This document shows, one piece after another, positions 40,988 through 50,286 of a DNA stretch of 64,000 bases. The notes under the pieces are model-generated. The model was given only the letters and a program-made list of their open reading frames with translations, did no database searches and had not been told where the DNA came from. Positions within the stretch are counted from its first letter, which is position 1. The number at the start of each line of letters is the position of its first letter. The position numbers and the translations under genes were made by a program. Origin of the DNA: Arthrobacter sp. D5-1 (GTDB lineage Bacteria; Actinomycetota; Actinomycetes; Actinomycetales; Micrococcaceae); the NCBI RefSeq assembly GCF_017357425.1, contig NZ_CP014571.1, positions 3,906,001 through 3,970,000 of the forward strand, given 5' to 3'.

Positions 40988-42013
40988 TTGATACGACTTG
41001 GGATCATTGGCGCGGGCGCCGTGGCACACTTCCATGCAGCATCCGCAGCGCGGATCAGCAACGTGGAGTTGGCCGCCGTCTGCGACCTGCGGGATGAAGC
41101 CGCACAGAGGGTCGCATCGCCATGGGGGGCTTCCGTCTATGGGGACTATCGGGCCATGTTCCGTGAGGCTGGCCTGCACGCGGTCATCATCAATACTCCG
41201 CATGCACTGCACCTCGAGATGGTGGTGGCCGCAGCGGACCACGGGTTACACGTGCTGGTGGAAAAGCCCATGGCCACCACGGTCGCCGACTGTGATCGCA
41301 TGATCCGTGCCTGTGACGAGGCCGGAGTGGCCTTGGTGATCGGCCAGATTCAGCATTTCCTTCCGGAGAAGCTGGCGGCGGAGGAGGTGCTGGCGAGCGG
41401 AGAACTCGGCCGTGTCCTGATGATCCGCGATTACAGGACTACCGACTACCGTCCCGGGAGCCGTCCGGACTGGTTCTTCAGCGAGGCCATGGCTGGTGGT
41501 GGCGCACTCATGAACATCGGCGGCCACTGCCTTGACCGCTCCATCTGGTTTGGTGGCGCCGCAGTTGGCTCGTTGAACGCCTCCACCCTCAATCGCTTCG
41601 GTGTTCCCGTAGAAACCGACGGTGCCATCGCGCTGACGCTCAGAAACGGAGTCCACGTCAGCATCTCGGTGGTGTCCGATGCTGCCCAACGCGTGGACGA
41701 GGTCCTTGTCGTGTGCGAACACGGCACCATTTCCTGCAGCCCACACAACGGAACGTTGGTCCGCAGCAATGGTGCCACCCGCACCGTGTGGGAGCCACAG
41801 CCGGAGGATATCCAGCAAGGCTTCTTCCTGCAGTTGCAGGACTTCGTCACAGTACTCGACGGCGGAACACCGAAAGTCAGCGTCGACCACGCCCGCCACA
41901 TCGTCGAGGTAGTCCTGGCGTCCTACGAGGCAGCCACATCAGGCAACCCCGTGGTTCTCAACGCGTCCCGCGATGCCACGAATACCGCTCGGATCCTGAG
42001 CGAAGTCCCCTAG
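40988..42013 (+). CDS. Gfo/Idh/MocA-family oxidoreductase
   Basis: NAD(P)-dependent sugar oxidoreductase of 341 residues. The Rossmann motif is LGIIGAGAVAHFHAA (residues 4-18), followed by the conserved VEKPMATTV near 91 (EKP catalytic Lys) and GGGALMNIGGHCLD near 170-183 with the His of the active site. It starts at a TTG (40988) behind AGAGGG. Its stop overlaps the sulfatase stop by 4 bp on the opposite strand. Likely converts the imported or desulfated sugar; the exact sugar is unknown. Confidence 0.88.
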   Translation: MIRLGIIGAGAVAHFHAASAARISNVELAAVCDLRDEAAQRVASPWGASVYGDYRAMFREAGLHAVIINTPHALHLEMVVAAADHGLHVLVEKPMATTVADCDRMIRACDEAGVALVIGQIQHFLPEKLAAEEVLASGELGRVLMIRDYRTTDYRPGSRPDWFFSEAMAGGGALMNIGGHCLDRSIWFGGAAVGSLNASTLNRFGVPVETDGAIALTLRNGVHVSISVVSDAAQRVDEVLVVCEHGTISCSPHNGTLVRSNGATRTVWEPQPEDIQQGFFLQLQDFVTVLDGGTPKVSVDHARHIVEVVLASYEAATSGNPVVLNASRDATNTARILSEVP

Positions 42014-43509
42014 AAGGCGTGGCCGGCTGCGGCTGTGCCATCCCAGTTGGGTGGAATGAATGCCCCCAGGGGATCGTCCAGCACGGACGCAGTCTGGCCT
42101 GCGCCGGCCACCGGAAGCCAGCTGCCATCGAGCCCGGGGGCAGCGTGGCGCTGGAACCATTCCTGCAGTTGGGCCCGCATGCCGGCCACCCGCGTTGAAT
42201 GCGCCGGCAGATCCACCAGATTGAGGCGTTCACCCGGATCAGCCACGAGGTCGTAAAGTTCGTGGGGACCATGAGGAAAGCGGTGCACATACTTCCACTC
42301 CGTGCTGCGAATCATCCGGACCGGTCCGTATTCGTCAAAGACCACGACGGCGCGGTCCCCGGCAGCGGCGGGCGGGCCGCCGCCGTCGGGGTTCCTACCG
42401 CCAGCGTCCCCCGCGGGGTCCGGCAGCGCGCGCAACAGCTCCGCGAAGGACTGCCCAGGCCCGCGCTCGAAGGGACGGGAGTCCAGGCCCGCTAGCTCCA
42501 GCACGGTGGCAGCTACGTCATAAGCGGACAACAGCTCCGTCAGCACCAGCCCCTGCTGGACCCTGCCCGGGAGCGCGAAGATCGCGGGGACCTTGACGGA
42601 GGAATCGTAGACGTTCTGCGGGAACGTCCCGTTGCCCTTGCCCCAAATACCGTGGTGGCCGCAGTTGAAGCCGTTATCACTGCTGAAGACCACAAGGGTG
42701 TTGTCCCTGATCCCCAGTTCCTCCAGGCGGCGCAGGATCTTGCCAATCCCGGCGTCCATGGCGCTCACCGCGGCAAAGTACCCCACCAACGCGGCCCGCA
42801 CGTCCGCCTCGCCGCCGACTGGGACACCCTCCACGGTTGGAGTCCATGGGTGCATTGCCTCCTGCGGGCAACTGATGAACTCGCAGTCGCTGTAGAGTTC
42901 CTCGAACCCGGGCGGGTGCTGGCCCTTCCACGGCTTGTGGGGAGCCGTGTAGTTCACGGCAAGGAAGAAGGGTTCGGATTCCTGCGAAGCCTCATCGACG
43001 AAGCCCACTGCGTCGCGGGTAATCGCGTCCGTCAAGTATTCGGTGACCAGTTCCCGGTGGCTGGTGCCGCCGTCGAACCTGTACATCACCGAGCTGTCAT
43101 AGGGACTGCCGCCACCCTCCAGCGCAAACCAGTGGCTGAAGCCTTTCCTCGGAACGTCATTGGCCCCCAGATGCCATTTGCCGGAGAGGCCCAGGCGGTA
43201 GCCGGCATCGGCCAGGGCATCCGTGAACAGTGCTTGCCCTTGGAGGTAGTCCACTGCTTCAGGTCCCGTTTCAACGCCGGCCAAGTAGTCGTGGACGCCG
43301 TGCCGTGAGGGGATCTCCCCGGTCATCAGGCTGGCGCGCGCTGGTGAGCACACGGGAGAGACGCAGAAGAAATTCTCCAAGCGCGTCCCACGGGCAGCGA
43401 GGGCATCAAGATGTGAGGTGTGGATCTCAGTGTTTCCCGCGCAGCCCAGGGCCCACGCACCTTGGTCGTCGCTGAGGATGAAGAGAATATTTGGCTTCTT
43501 GTTGGACAC
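42010..43509 (-). CDS. Type I sulfatase (formylglycine-dependent)
   Basis: Arylsulfatase-fold hydrolase, 499 residues. The metal Asp pair is D14-D15 (ILSDDQG), and the formylglycine site is C54-S-P-A-R58 followed by SLMTG, so a sulfatase-modifying enzyme must act on it. Other blocks: GKWHLG near 116, HGIWGKGNG near 290. There is no signal peptide, so it is probably cytoplasmic and removes sulfate from an already imported sugar. The middle insert (PDPAGDAGGRNPDGGGPPAA, near 361-380) is low-complexity. Neighbours point to glycosaminoglycan degradation. Confidence 0.92.
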   Translation of the reverse strand: MSNKKPNILFILSDDQGAWALGCAGNTEIHTSHLDALAARGTRLENFFCVSPVCSPARASLMTGEIPSRHGVHDYLAGVETGPEAVDYLQGQALFTDALADAGYRLGLSGKWHLGANDVPRKGFSHWFALEGGGSPYDSSVMYRFDGGTSHRELVTEYLTDAITRDAVGFVDEASQESEPFFLAVNYTAPHKPWKGQHPPGFEELYSDCEFISCPQEAMHPWTPTVEGVPVGGEADVRAALVGYFAAVSAMDAGIGKILRRLEELGIRDNTLVVFSSDNGFNCGHHGIWGKGNGTFPQNVYDSSVKVPAIFALPGRVQQGLVLTELLSAYDVAATVLELAGLDSRPFERGPGQSFAELLRALPDPAGDAGGRNPDGGGPPAAAGDRAVVVFDEYGPVRMIRSTEWKYVHRFPHGPHELYDLVADPGERLNLVDLPAHSTRVAGMRAQLQEWFQRHAAPGLDGSWLPVAGAGQTASVLDDPLGAFIPPNWDGTAAAGHAF

Positions 43510-43566
43510 CCTCCATTGCTACGGACGGCGAAGGCAAGGAATCAATGAGCATTCCCGAACAGCATA

Positions 43567-43609
43567 AAAATACTCACGAGGGGAGGAAATTACTCCCTGA
43601 ATACTCTCT
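43567..43609. promoter_or_regulatory. Candidate operator sites before the regulator and sulfatase genes
   Basis: AAAATACTCA (43567-43576) is the complement of the motif at 40818-40827; GAATACTCTCT (43599-43609) is a second, weaker version. They lie in the divergent region between the sulfatase and regulator genes. Confidence 0.45.
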
Positions 43610-43661
43610 AAATTGTGAGGCATGATAAGAGAAATTGTCTGTCCACAGGTGGAGATGGATC

Positions 43662-44855
43662 ATGCCAAAGAGGAAACAGGAACCGCAAGCGGACTCCGGT
43701 ACCACAGCACTTCGAGACACGGCCAAGGCCAATTTGAAGTTCCAGGACCTGAGTGACGACCTCCGCAGGGACATCATCGCCGGTACGTGGGCGGTGGGGA
43801 CGAAGCTCCCCACAGAGCAGCAACTGGCAGCAGAGACCGGACTCTCCCTGACCACGGTGCGGCGGGCCTTCGAGGACCTTGTGGGCAAAGGGCTCGTGGT
43901 CCGGCGGCAGGGTGCAGGCAGTTTCGTCGCCGCACCCCAGCGTGCGCAGAAGCGCTCCCGTTTTGTCATCGGCGTACTGCTCCCGGACACGCAGCTCTAT
44001 TACCCGCGCGTTCTTCAGGGGATCGAGGAACATCTCTCCGCCCGCGGTGCAAGCCTGCAGTTGTCCACGTACCATTACGACTTCACCCGGGAGAACGCCA
44101 GCATCCAGTTCCTCCTGGACGCCGGAGTGGATGGCCTCATCCTGGTGCCAACGCTGACCGGCTTGGCCAACCCCCAGCAGCGCGTTGCCGAGCTCATGGC
44201 CTTGCCCGTGCCGGTTGTCCTCCTGGAGCGGAGCCTGGACGACCTGGGGCCAGGCGACCTCACAGAACACGTCTGCTCTGATCACCAAGGCGGAGCGTAC
44301 GACGCCGTCATGCACCTCCACCGCTTGGGTCACCGAAAGATTGGGCTGCTCACGCGGGCGAACGAGGCCGCTCGCAGCAGCAATCCCACGCAGGCTGCGG
44401 TCATCGCAGGGTATACGGCTGCCATCGCGGCGTTGGGGTTGGAGACCGACACGCGCATGGCATTCAGCGCAACGAAGCCGGAGTGGGAAGCCGATCAGGC
44501 GGAGCACATGTTCGAGCTGCTGGCAGGAAGTGGCGCCACAGCGGCCTTGGTCTTCGGAGACCGGGAAGCGGCTTTGCTGGAAGGAGCGGCGTCCAGGCAC
44601 GGGGTTCGGGTGCCGGAGGACCTCGCCCTGGTTTCTTACGACGACGAAATGGCCGACCTCGCCCGAATACCACTCACGGCGGTCTCGCCGGCCAAGCACA
44701 GACTGGGCGTCATGGCCGCCGATGTCCTGTTGCGTCGGCTGACCGAAGGCGACGCATGTCCGTTGTACCAAATCCGGTTGCGGCCACGCATTGTTGTCCG
44801 TGATTCGTGTGGGGCCAGGAAGAGCGGGGTTCCCCAGGTTTCGCGTGCGTTGTGA
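43662..44855 (+). CDS. GntR-HTH / LacI-type effector domain regulator
   Basis: Regulator of 397 residues from ATG 43662 (GGAG 8 bp upstream); a TTG at 43635 is less likely. Residues ~25-90 form a GntR winged helix (DDLRRDIIAGTW, GTKLPTEQQLAAETGLSLTTVRRAF). Residues ~100-385 are a periplasmic-binding-like sugar-effector domain of LacI type (LILVPTLTG, HRLGHRKIGLLT, ALVSYDDEM). This pairing is known from AraR of Bacillus and relatives. It is divergent from the sulfatase and sits beside the importer. Sugar released from a sulfated polymer probably acts as inducer. Confidence 0.9.
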   Translation: MPKRKQEPQADSGTTALRDTAKANLKFQDLSDDLRRDIIAGTWAVGTKLPTEQQLAAETGLSLTTVRRAFEDLVGKGLVVRRQGAGSFVAAPQRAQKRSRFVIGVLLPDTQLYYPRVLQGIEEHLSARGASLQLSTYHYDFTRENASIQFLLDAGVDGLILVPTLTGLANPQQRVAELMALPVPVVLLERSLDDLGPGDLTEHVCSDHQGGAYDAVMHLHRLGHRKIGLLTRANEAARSSNPTQAAVIAGYTAAIAALGLETDTRMAFSATKPEWEADQAEHMFELLAGSGATAALVFGDREAALLEGAASRHGVRVPEDLALVSYDDEMADLARIPLTAVSPAKHRLGVMAADVLLRRLTEGDACPLYQIRLRPRIVVRDSCGARKSGVPQVSRAL

Positions 44856-44910
44856 GGCCCGCTTAGCAGCCGTTCAGGGCGAAATGGGGTGCAGAACGGG
44901 CCTCACAACG
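44848..44910. terminator. Bidirectional hairpin between regulator and PL8 lyase
   Basis: Perfect 14-bp arms CGTTGTGAGGCCCG (44848-44861) and 44897-44910 with a 35-nt loop that has a smaller internal pairing. The stop codon of the regulator lies inside the left arm. It ends both convergent genes or may be a repeat of unknown origin. Confidence 0.65.
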
Positions 44911-44915
44911 AGGGT

Positions 44916-47287
44916 CTAGCGGCTGAGCTTGATAAGCTTTGTCTGGCCGCTGAGCCCGGCGGTGTCCAACGTCAGTGTGGTTTGTCCCGCAGCATTTGTC
45001 CCCAGTGTGCCGGCACCCTCCACCACGCTGGACCACGTGCCCTCGGGCAGGGTCAGTGTGAGGCTGGCAGCCTTTTGCGTTGGCTCGCTGAAAGCCAGAT
45101 TGAGGACGTTGCCGTGCCTCGAGAACACCACACAGGCAGCTCCGGACGCTCCCAAGTCCCCTGCTGTCCCGGGCTTCCAGAACGTAGCTGCCGTGGTCTT
45201 CGCGGCTTTGAATTCCACGGATTGCGCTGTGGAATCATTGCGGATCACCCTGTATTTGTTTCCCTGCACCAGTTCTTGGGTCACGTTCAGCGAGGCTCCT
45301 GGCGCCACCACATACGCATAGCTGGCCGGGGCAGATCCGGCGCCGTGGTCTATGTAGAGCGTGGCGAAGTTACGCTGGTGGACCGTGGTACTGCCGTTGA
45401 CGTTGACCCCAGCCCAACTGCCTGACCTGGTTTCCCGAAGCACGTGAAGTGGAGAATCGTCCAGCATGGCGTAGCCTCCGAAACCCTCCAAATGGACCCA
45501 GCGCCCATCGCTCAGTACCTCAGCGCTGCCAGCCGATCCGGCGATGGTGCCTGCCGTCGTCGTGAGTGCATTGCTGCCTTGGTGGAGGTTGCGGTGGTCA
45601 ACGATGGTTTCCACGCGGGCGCCGGACCCAGTCCTGATGTCCGCCCCGAGGCATACGGTGACATCGCCGCTGACAAACCAGGACTTTCTTGCAGACAAGC
45701 CCGTGCGGCCCGGCCCCACCAGATGCTGCCCGACGGCGGCAACCTCGCCCAGCGCTGTGGCGCCGCTCCACTCATTGGCCGGGACCGCAGCGCCCCATTC
45801 ACCCTCCACCTTGTCCGGCAAGGGCGTGGTGTCCACGGTGGTGCCGGGGAGGCGGTTGTAGTTGGCCGTGGCCCAGAACGCGTCATCGTACTGGGCGAGG
45901 TCGGACGTGTAGAAGTAGGTCATGCCGGAACCCGTGTGATAGCCGCGGTTATTCTCTCCATTGCCGCATTCGTACCAGGCAATGCGATTGCTGGACATGG
46001 AGAGCGACAATGCCCATCCGGGTCCCCGGTGCATGGTGCGGTCCATCGCCGGGAAGAGCCTGTGGCCTGCCGGTTCTGCTACGGGAGCAACGCCTGTGGC
46101 TTGGAGTTCCTTCACCAGTGCCGTCCTGGGCACGCTTGCACTGCCAAGGATCGGGCGGTAGGTATTGCGGGTAATCCAGCCAGCGCATAATCCCCTCCAC
46201 CGGGCGGCAGTGGCCGGATCCATGGCCCGGGCCAGGAGCAGGATGGCCTCGATGGCCGACGCCCCGAGGTCGTAGCCGGTGTTGGCCTCCCTGCTGATGC
46301 TTCTGCCGCGAACAGAATCGGCCATGGCTCCGTTGATCATCACGGGAGCAAACGAACCCTCCACGGCGTCGAAGAAGATGTTGCGCGACGGGTCGGAAAC
46401 CTCGAATGCCGAGCCTCCCAGCACCGAGAACAGCTTGGACAAACCGGTGAGGAGGACTACACCGTAAGAGCCCGTGTAAGGGGTGGTGCTGTGTTGGATG
46501 AACGAACCATCGCGGAAGATTCCATCCCCGCTGGTGACGAACTGCCACACTTGGCTGAGTCCGGCGACTGCATGTTTGAGTTTGGCCGGATCTTCGCCAG
46601 CCAGGGACCGGATGATGATTCCCTGGCACAGGTCCACCCTGTTGGCCCCACGGACGTGATCTTTCCGCGTTTGGGTGGGAACTGCAGCCAGGGGTCGGGC
46701 ACAAAGTGGTCAATCGCCGCTGAGTAGGCCTGGATTTCGACGGCGGACAGCTCGGCGTGCAGCAGGACCATGGCGTCCGCGAGTGCACGGGGAACGCCGA
46801 TCTCCCACGACCACCAGTTGCCAACCTCTTCCTTGGCGTCGTTGTAGCAAAGGGTGTTGGCATCAGCAAGCCCGGCTTTGATATCTGCCAGCACTGAGGC
46901 ATCCCCAAACACCGCCGCCGTGGGTGTCGCCCAGGCAGTGGCGAGCTGGGAAAGGCGCGTGTACGTGGTGACCATCTCCGCATCCTTGGCGAAGGACAGA
47001 TCCGTGAAGACCGATGTCCGCCCGGACGCCCGGTTGAGTTTTGCCAAGGAGTCGGCGGCTTTGGTGTTCACGGCAGCGACCGCTTTGGCGAAGTCCGGAT
47101 CGCCCGCTTGGATGACATTACGGCCGGTGATCTGGTCCACCCAACGGTTTCGCAGCGCTGCGAACTCCGCTGCGCCCGGTTCGGTTTCGGCCCACGCGTT
47201 CTGGGCGAACATCGAGCTGACCATTGCTGCCAGGGACAGGGCACCGGCGCCCTGAAGAAGCGTTCTGCGGGGGAATTGAAGTGACAA
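44916..47287 (-). pseudogene. Polysaccharide lyase family 8 (hyaluronate/chondroitin/xanthan lyase), frameshifted
   Basis: Read as one gene it encodes a Tat-exported lyase of ~790 residues. Best start is TTG 47287 behind AGGAG; residues RRTLLQGAGALSLAAMVSS form the Tat signal. The N-terminal alpha-toroid is in one frame until GKITSVG, then the next frame continues at [14 protein letters not shown]. The junction lies at a run of four C on the plus strand (46646-46649); inserting one base restores [13 protein letters not shown]. After it come [23 protein letters not shown] (Asn/His/Tyr catalytic region; His in FIQHS and Tyr in TGSYG) and the C-terminal beta domains. Lesion or sequencing error. 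It degrades uronic-acid polysaccharides outside the cell. Confidence 0.9.
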
Positions 47288-47424
47288 GGAGTTGCTCCTA
47301 ACACTCGTGGCTGGACAGGGTCCGGCGTCCTTCGCCGGGTCCGCCACTGGCTTGGGTTGAAGTCAACGCGATGCCGAAGAGAGGAATAAAGCAGTACCTG
47401 GTACGTCCCCGTCGCTGGAAACGT

Positions 47425-47475
47425 GCGAGACCGCTGGAACTTTCCGGCGAAGCCACAGTGTTCCAGCGAAGTCGC
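47425..47475. repeat. REP-like element, family A, divergent copy 3
   Basis: GCGAGACCGCTGGAAC (47425-47440) pairs with GTTCCAGCGAAGTCGC (47460-47475). Compared with copy 1, paired substitutions (GCCGG to GCTGG and CCGGC to CCAGC) keep the stem. It lies between the PL8 start and the DinB gene. Confidence 0.65.
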
Positions 47476-47504
47476 GGGTCCCGCCTTTCTGTAGAGTGCT
47501 CCCC

Positions 47505-48092
47505 ATGGATGACAAAGCGATGTTGCTCGGCTATTTGCGGCTCCGGAGGGCGGACCTGCTCGGCAAGGTGGAGAACCTCAGCGAGTACGACGCCCGCAGG
47601 CCCATGACTCCCACAGGAACCAATCTGCTGGGCCTCGTGAAGCACGTGGCCAGCGTGGAGCTCGACTATTTCGGGGTGACATTCGGGCGGCCCAGCGGCA
47701 GGGAGATGCCGTGGCTGGCGGAGGACGCCGAACCGGATTCCGATATGTGGGTCCCTGCCACCGAGAGCCGGGAAGAAGTCCTGGAGTTGCACCGCTTTTC
47801 CGCGAAGCACAGCGATGAAACCATCGAGACCCTCCCGTTGGATGCTCCGGGCGTGGTGCCGTGGTGGTCGGAGGAGAAGAAGAACGTCACGCTCCACCAG
47901 ATCCTGGTCCACATGTGCGTGGAAACCGCCAGGCACGCGGGGCACGCAGACATCATCCGCGAGCTCATCGATGGCTCCGCGGGGCAGAGGCCGGGCGATC
48001 CCAACATCCCCGGCCGTAACTCCGAGGAGTGGGCAGCCCACCGGTACCGCATCGAAGAAGCAGCCCGGGAGGCAGACCGCCGGCACTGGTGA
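47505..48092 (+). CDS. DinB-family (DUF664) protein
   Basis: A 195-residue four-helix protein of the DinB/YfiT superfamily. Blocks: LGLVKHVASVELDYFG near 47-62 (the metal His), and LHQILVHMCVETARHAGHADIIRE near 130-153 with two more His. Such proteins bind zinc or nickel; some are mycothiol- or bacillithiol-dependent transferases. Start ATG 47505. It is monocistronic, downstream of a REP-like element. Substrate unknown. Confidence 0.85.
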   Translation: MDDKAMLLGYLRLRRADLLGKVENLSEYDARRPMTPTGTNLLGLVKHVASVELDYFGVTFGRPSGREMPWLAEDAEPDSDMWVPATESREEVLELHRFSAKHSDETIETLPLDAPGVVPWWSEEKKNVTLHQILVHMCVETARHAGHADIIRELIDGSAGQRPGDPNIPGRNSEEWAAHRYRIEEAAREADRRHW

Positions 48093-48157
48093 ACCTTCAC
48101 AGCCCCTGCATATGTTGGGCAAACCTCCGGCGTAGCCTCGCTCCGTAGAAACGAGGC

Positions 48158-49144
48158 ATGACTCCTGCACAGACCAAGAACCGTAAGGGCAGCCGGACCC
48201 GGCGCGCCGTCGTCTCCGCCGTTCTGGCGGTCACTCTCTCTGCCGGGGGCGCCGCCGCCTGGGCCCTGGACCGCTTCGTCATTCCGCACGCACAGATCAC
48301 CAACGTCTCCGAATACGAAGCAAGCCAGGCCGGCACTACGACAAACAGCTCGACGGAGGGGACTTCCGCTGACACGGCCGCGACCGCCGTTGTCACCGAT
48401 ACTTCGTACACCTCCGGGGACACCGGCGTCACCATCTCAACGGTGACCACCGGCAGCGGTGACGACACCGTGACGTACTACGTTGCCGACGTCGTGCTTG
48501 AGGATGCCACCACGCTGAAGTCGGCGTTCGCCGAGGATACCTACGGCGGGAACATCACAGAAACAACGTCTGCGATCGCAGGGGACCACAACGCCATCTT
48601 CGCCATCAACGGCGACTACTACGGCTTCCGGGACACGGGCATCGTGATCCGCAACGGCGTGGTGTACCGCGACGAGGGAGCGCGCCAAGGCTTGGCGTTC
48701 TACAAAGACGGCTCCGTCAAGGTCTACGACGAAACCACCACCTCGGCCGACCAACTCATCGCGGACGGTGTCTGGAACACCCTCTCGTTTGGCCCGTCGC
48801 TGCTGGACAACGGTGAAATTGCCTCGGGCATCGAGGACGTGGAAGTAGATACCAACTTCGGCAACCACTCCATCCAGGGCGAACAACCACGAACCGCCGT
48901 CGGCGTCATTGATGGGAACCATCTGGTGTTCGTGGTGGTGGACGGCCGCAGCCCGGGCTATTCCGCCGGCGTCACCATGACCGGCCTGGCGCAGATCATG
49001 AAGGACTTGGGTGCCACCACCGCCTACAACATCGACGGCGGCGGCTCCTCCACCATGTACTTCAACGGCTCCCTGGTGAACAACCCGCTCGGCGAGAACA
49101 AAGAGCGCGGTACCTCGGACATCCTCTACATCGCCCAGTCATGA
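48158..49144 (+). CDS. Exported phosphodiester glycosidase (NAGPA-domain) protein
   Basis: A 328-residue membrane-anchored or secreted protein: basic N-terminus, one hydrophobic segment (AVVSAVLAVTLSAGGAAAW, residues ~17-35), a Ser/Thr-rich stretch and then the NAGPA domain (YYVADVVLEDATTLKSAFA; FAINGDYYGFRDTGIVIRNG; the signature NIDGGGSSTMYFNG near 298-311). Homologs remove GlcNAc-phosphodiester or process exopolysaccharide. It ends with an ATGA overlap onto the glycosyltransferase gene, so it is the first gene of a coupled five-gene operon with a VTC-type polymerase. Confidence 0.85.
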   Translation: MTPAQTKNRKGSRTRRAVVSAVLAVTLSAGGAAAWALDRFVIPHAQITNVSEYEASQAGTTTNSSTEGTSADTAATAVVTDTSYTSGDTGVTISTVTTGSGDDTVTYYVADVVLEDATTLKSAFAEDTYGGNITETTSAIAGDHNAIFAINGDYYGFRDTGIVIRNGVVYRDEGARQGLAFYKDGSVKVYDETTTSADQLIADGVWNTLSFGPSLLDNGEIASGIEDVEVDTNFGNHSIQGEQPRTAVGVIDGNHLVFVVVDGRSPGYSAGVTMTGLAQIMKDLGATTAYNIDGGGSSTMYFNGSLVNNPLGENKERGTSDILYIAQS

Positions 49145-50286
49145 TCGTCCTGATACCGGCGTACGAGCCGGACCACCAGCTCACTTCCCTTGTCCGCAGT
49201 CTTCGGGAAGCCGATCCGTGGCTGACCATCGTGGTGGTGGACGACGGCTCCGGACCGGACTACCAGACCACGTTCGACGACGCCGCCCGGCTTGGGTGCC
49301 AAGTGCTCAGTTACGCGGTGAACGGCGGAAAAGGCCACGCCCTCAAGAGCGGGTTTACCTTCGTCGCGGAACGTTTTCCGGGCCACGACGTTGTCTGCGC
49401 TGACAGCGACGGACAGCACGGGGTGGCCGACATCCTCGCCGTTGCTGACCGCGTCCGGCACGTCACAGCTGCGATGGTACTTGGCTGCCGCAATTTCACC
49501 GGTGATGTCCCGGCCAAAAGCAAGTTGGGAAACACGGTGACGCGCTGGCTGTTCAGGCTCGCGACGGGTCAACGGATCACGGACACGCAGACAGGCCTTC
49601 GCGGCTACAAGGCTGACATGCTTCCGTGGCTGGTGACAGTCCGCGGACAACGCTACGAATACGAACTCAATCTGCTGCTCGAGGCGAAACAGGCCGGATA
49701 CGGCATTGAGAGCGTGGAAATAGCCACGGTCTATCTCGACGGGAATTCGGGATCGCACTTCAGGCCCGTTGCCGATTCGCTGCGGATTTATGCGCCCTTG
49801 CTGAAGTTCCTTGGCTCGTCGCTGTCCGCGTTCGTGGTGGACACGGTGATGTTCGTGGTCCTCAGTGCCCTCACGGACTCCCTGCTGATGGCGGTGGTGG
49901 GGGCCCGCTTGTTCAGCGCTTCGGTGAACTTCATGGTTAATCGAAGGCTGGTGTTTGAGCATGGCCAAGACACGTCGTTCCGTGCCGCAGCCACGGGATA
50001 TGTGGCCTTGGTGACTGTCCTGTTGTGCGCCAATTACGCCGCGATGTGGGCCCTGACGTCCCTGGCCGTCCCGGACCTGCTGGCCAAACTGGTGGCCGAA
50101 GTGACCCTCTTGGGTGTCAGCTATGCCGTGCAGCAGCGCTTCCTTTTTGTGCGCACGGCGCGGGCAGCCGCAACGAAACCGGCCCCCGTCGAAACGCATA
50201 TCCCAGCATTGGTCCCGACACAGTTTCAGCACAGCATGACCGGGAAAAGTGGAGACCAATCCCCCAAGAGATTCCGGAGTAACTGA
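49141..50286 (+). CDS. GT2 glycosyltransferase fused to a GtrA-like membrane domain
   Basis: Residues ~1-235 are a GT-A fold polyprenyl-phosphate glycosyltransferase with VVVDDGSG (31-38) and the metal site DSDGQH (88-93); GQRITDTQTGLRGY near 150-163 is the DPM1/GtrB-like block. Residues ~245-380 carry the GtrA-like domain with four helices, implicated in flipping the lipid-linked sugar. The fusion thus combines making and flipping a polyprenyl-phosphate sugar in one protein. It overlaps the NAGPA gene by 4 bp and the DUF4956 gene by one base (TGATG). Confidence 0.88.
   Translation: MIVLIPAYEPDHQLTSLVRSLREADPWLTIVVVDDGSGPDYQTTFDDAARLGCQVLSYAVNGGKGHALKSGFTFVAERFPGHDVVCADSDGQHGVADILAVADRVRHVTAAMVLGCRNFTGDVPAKSKLGNTVTRWLFRLATGQRITDTQTGLRGYKADMLPWLVTVRGQRYEYELNLLLEAKQAGYGIESVEIATVYLDGNSGSHFRPVADSLRIYAPLLKFLGSSLSAFVVDTVMFVVLSALTDSLLMAVVGARLFSASVNFMVNRRLVFEHGQDTSFRAAATGYVALVTVLLCANYAAMWALTSLAVPDLLAKLVAEVTLLGVSYAVQQRFLFVRTARAAATKPAPVETHIPALVPTQFQHSMTGKSGDQSPKRFRSN

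Noticed and set aside
46630..46660. Programmed ribosomal frameshift in the PL8 gene
   Set aside because: The four-base run is not a known slippery heptamer, and no stimulatory structure or family precedent is evident; loss of one base explains it better.
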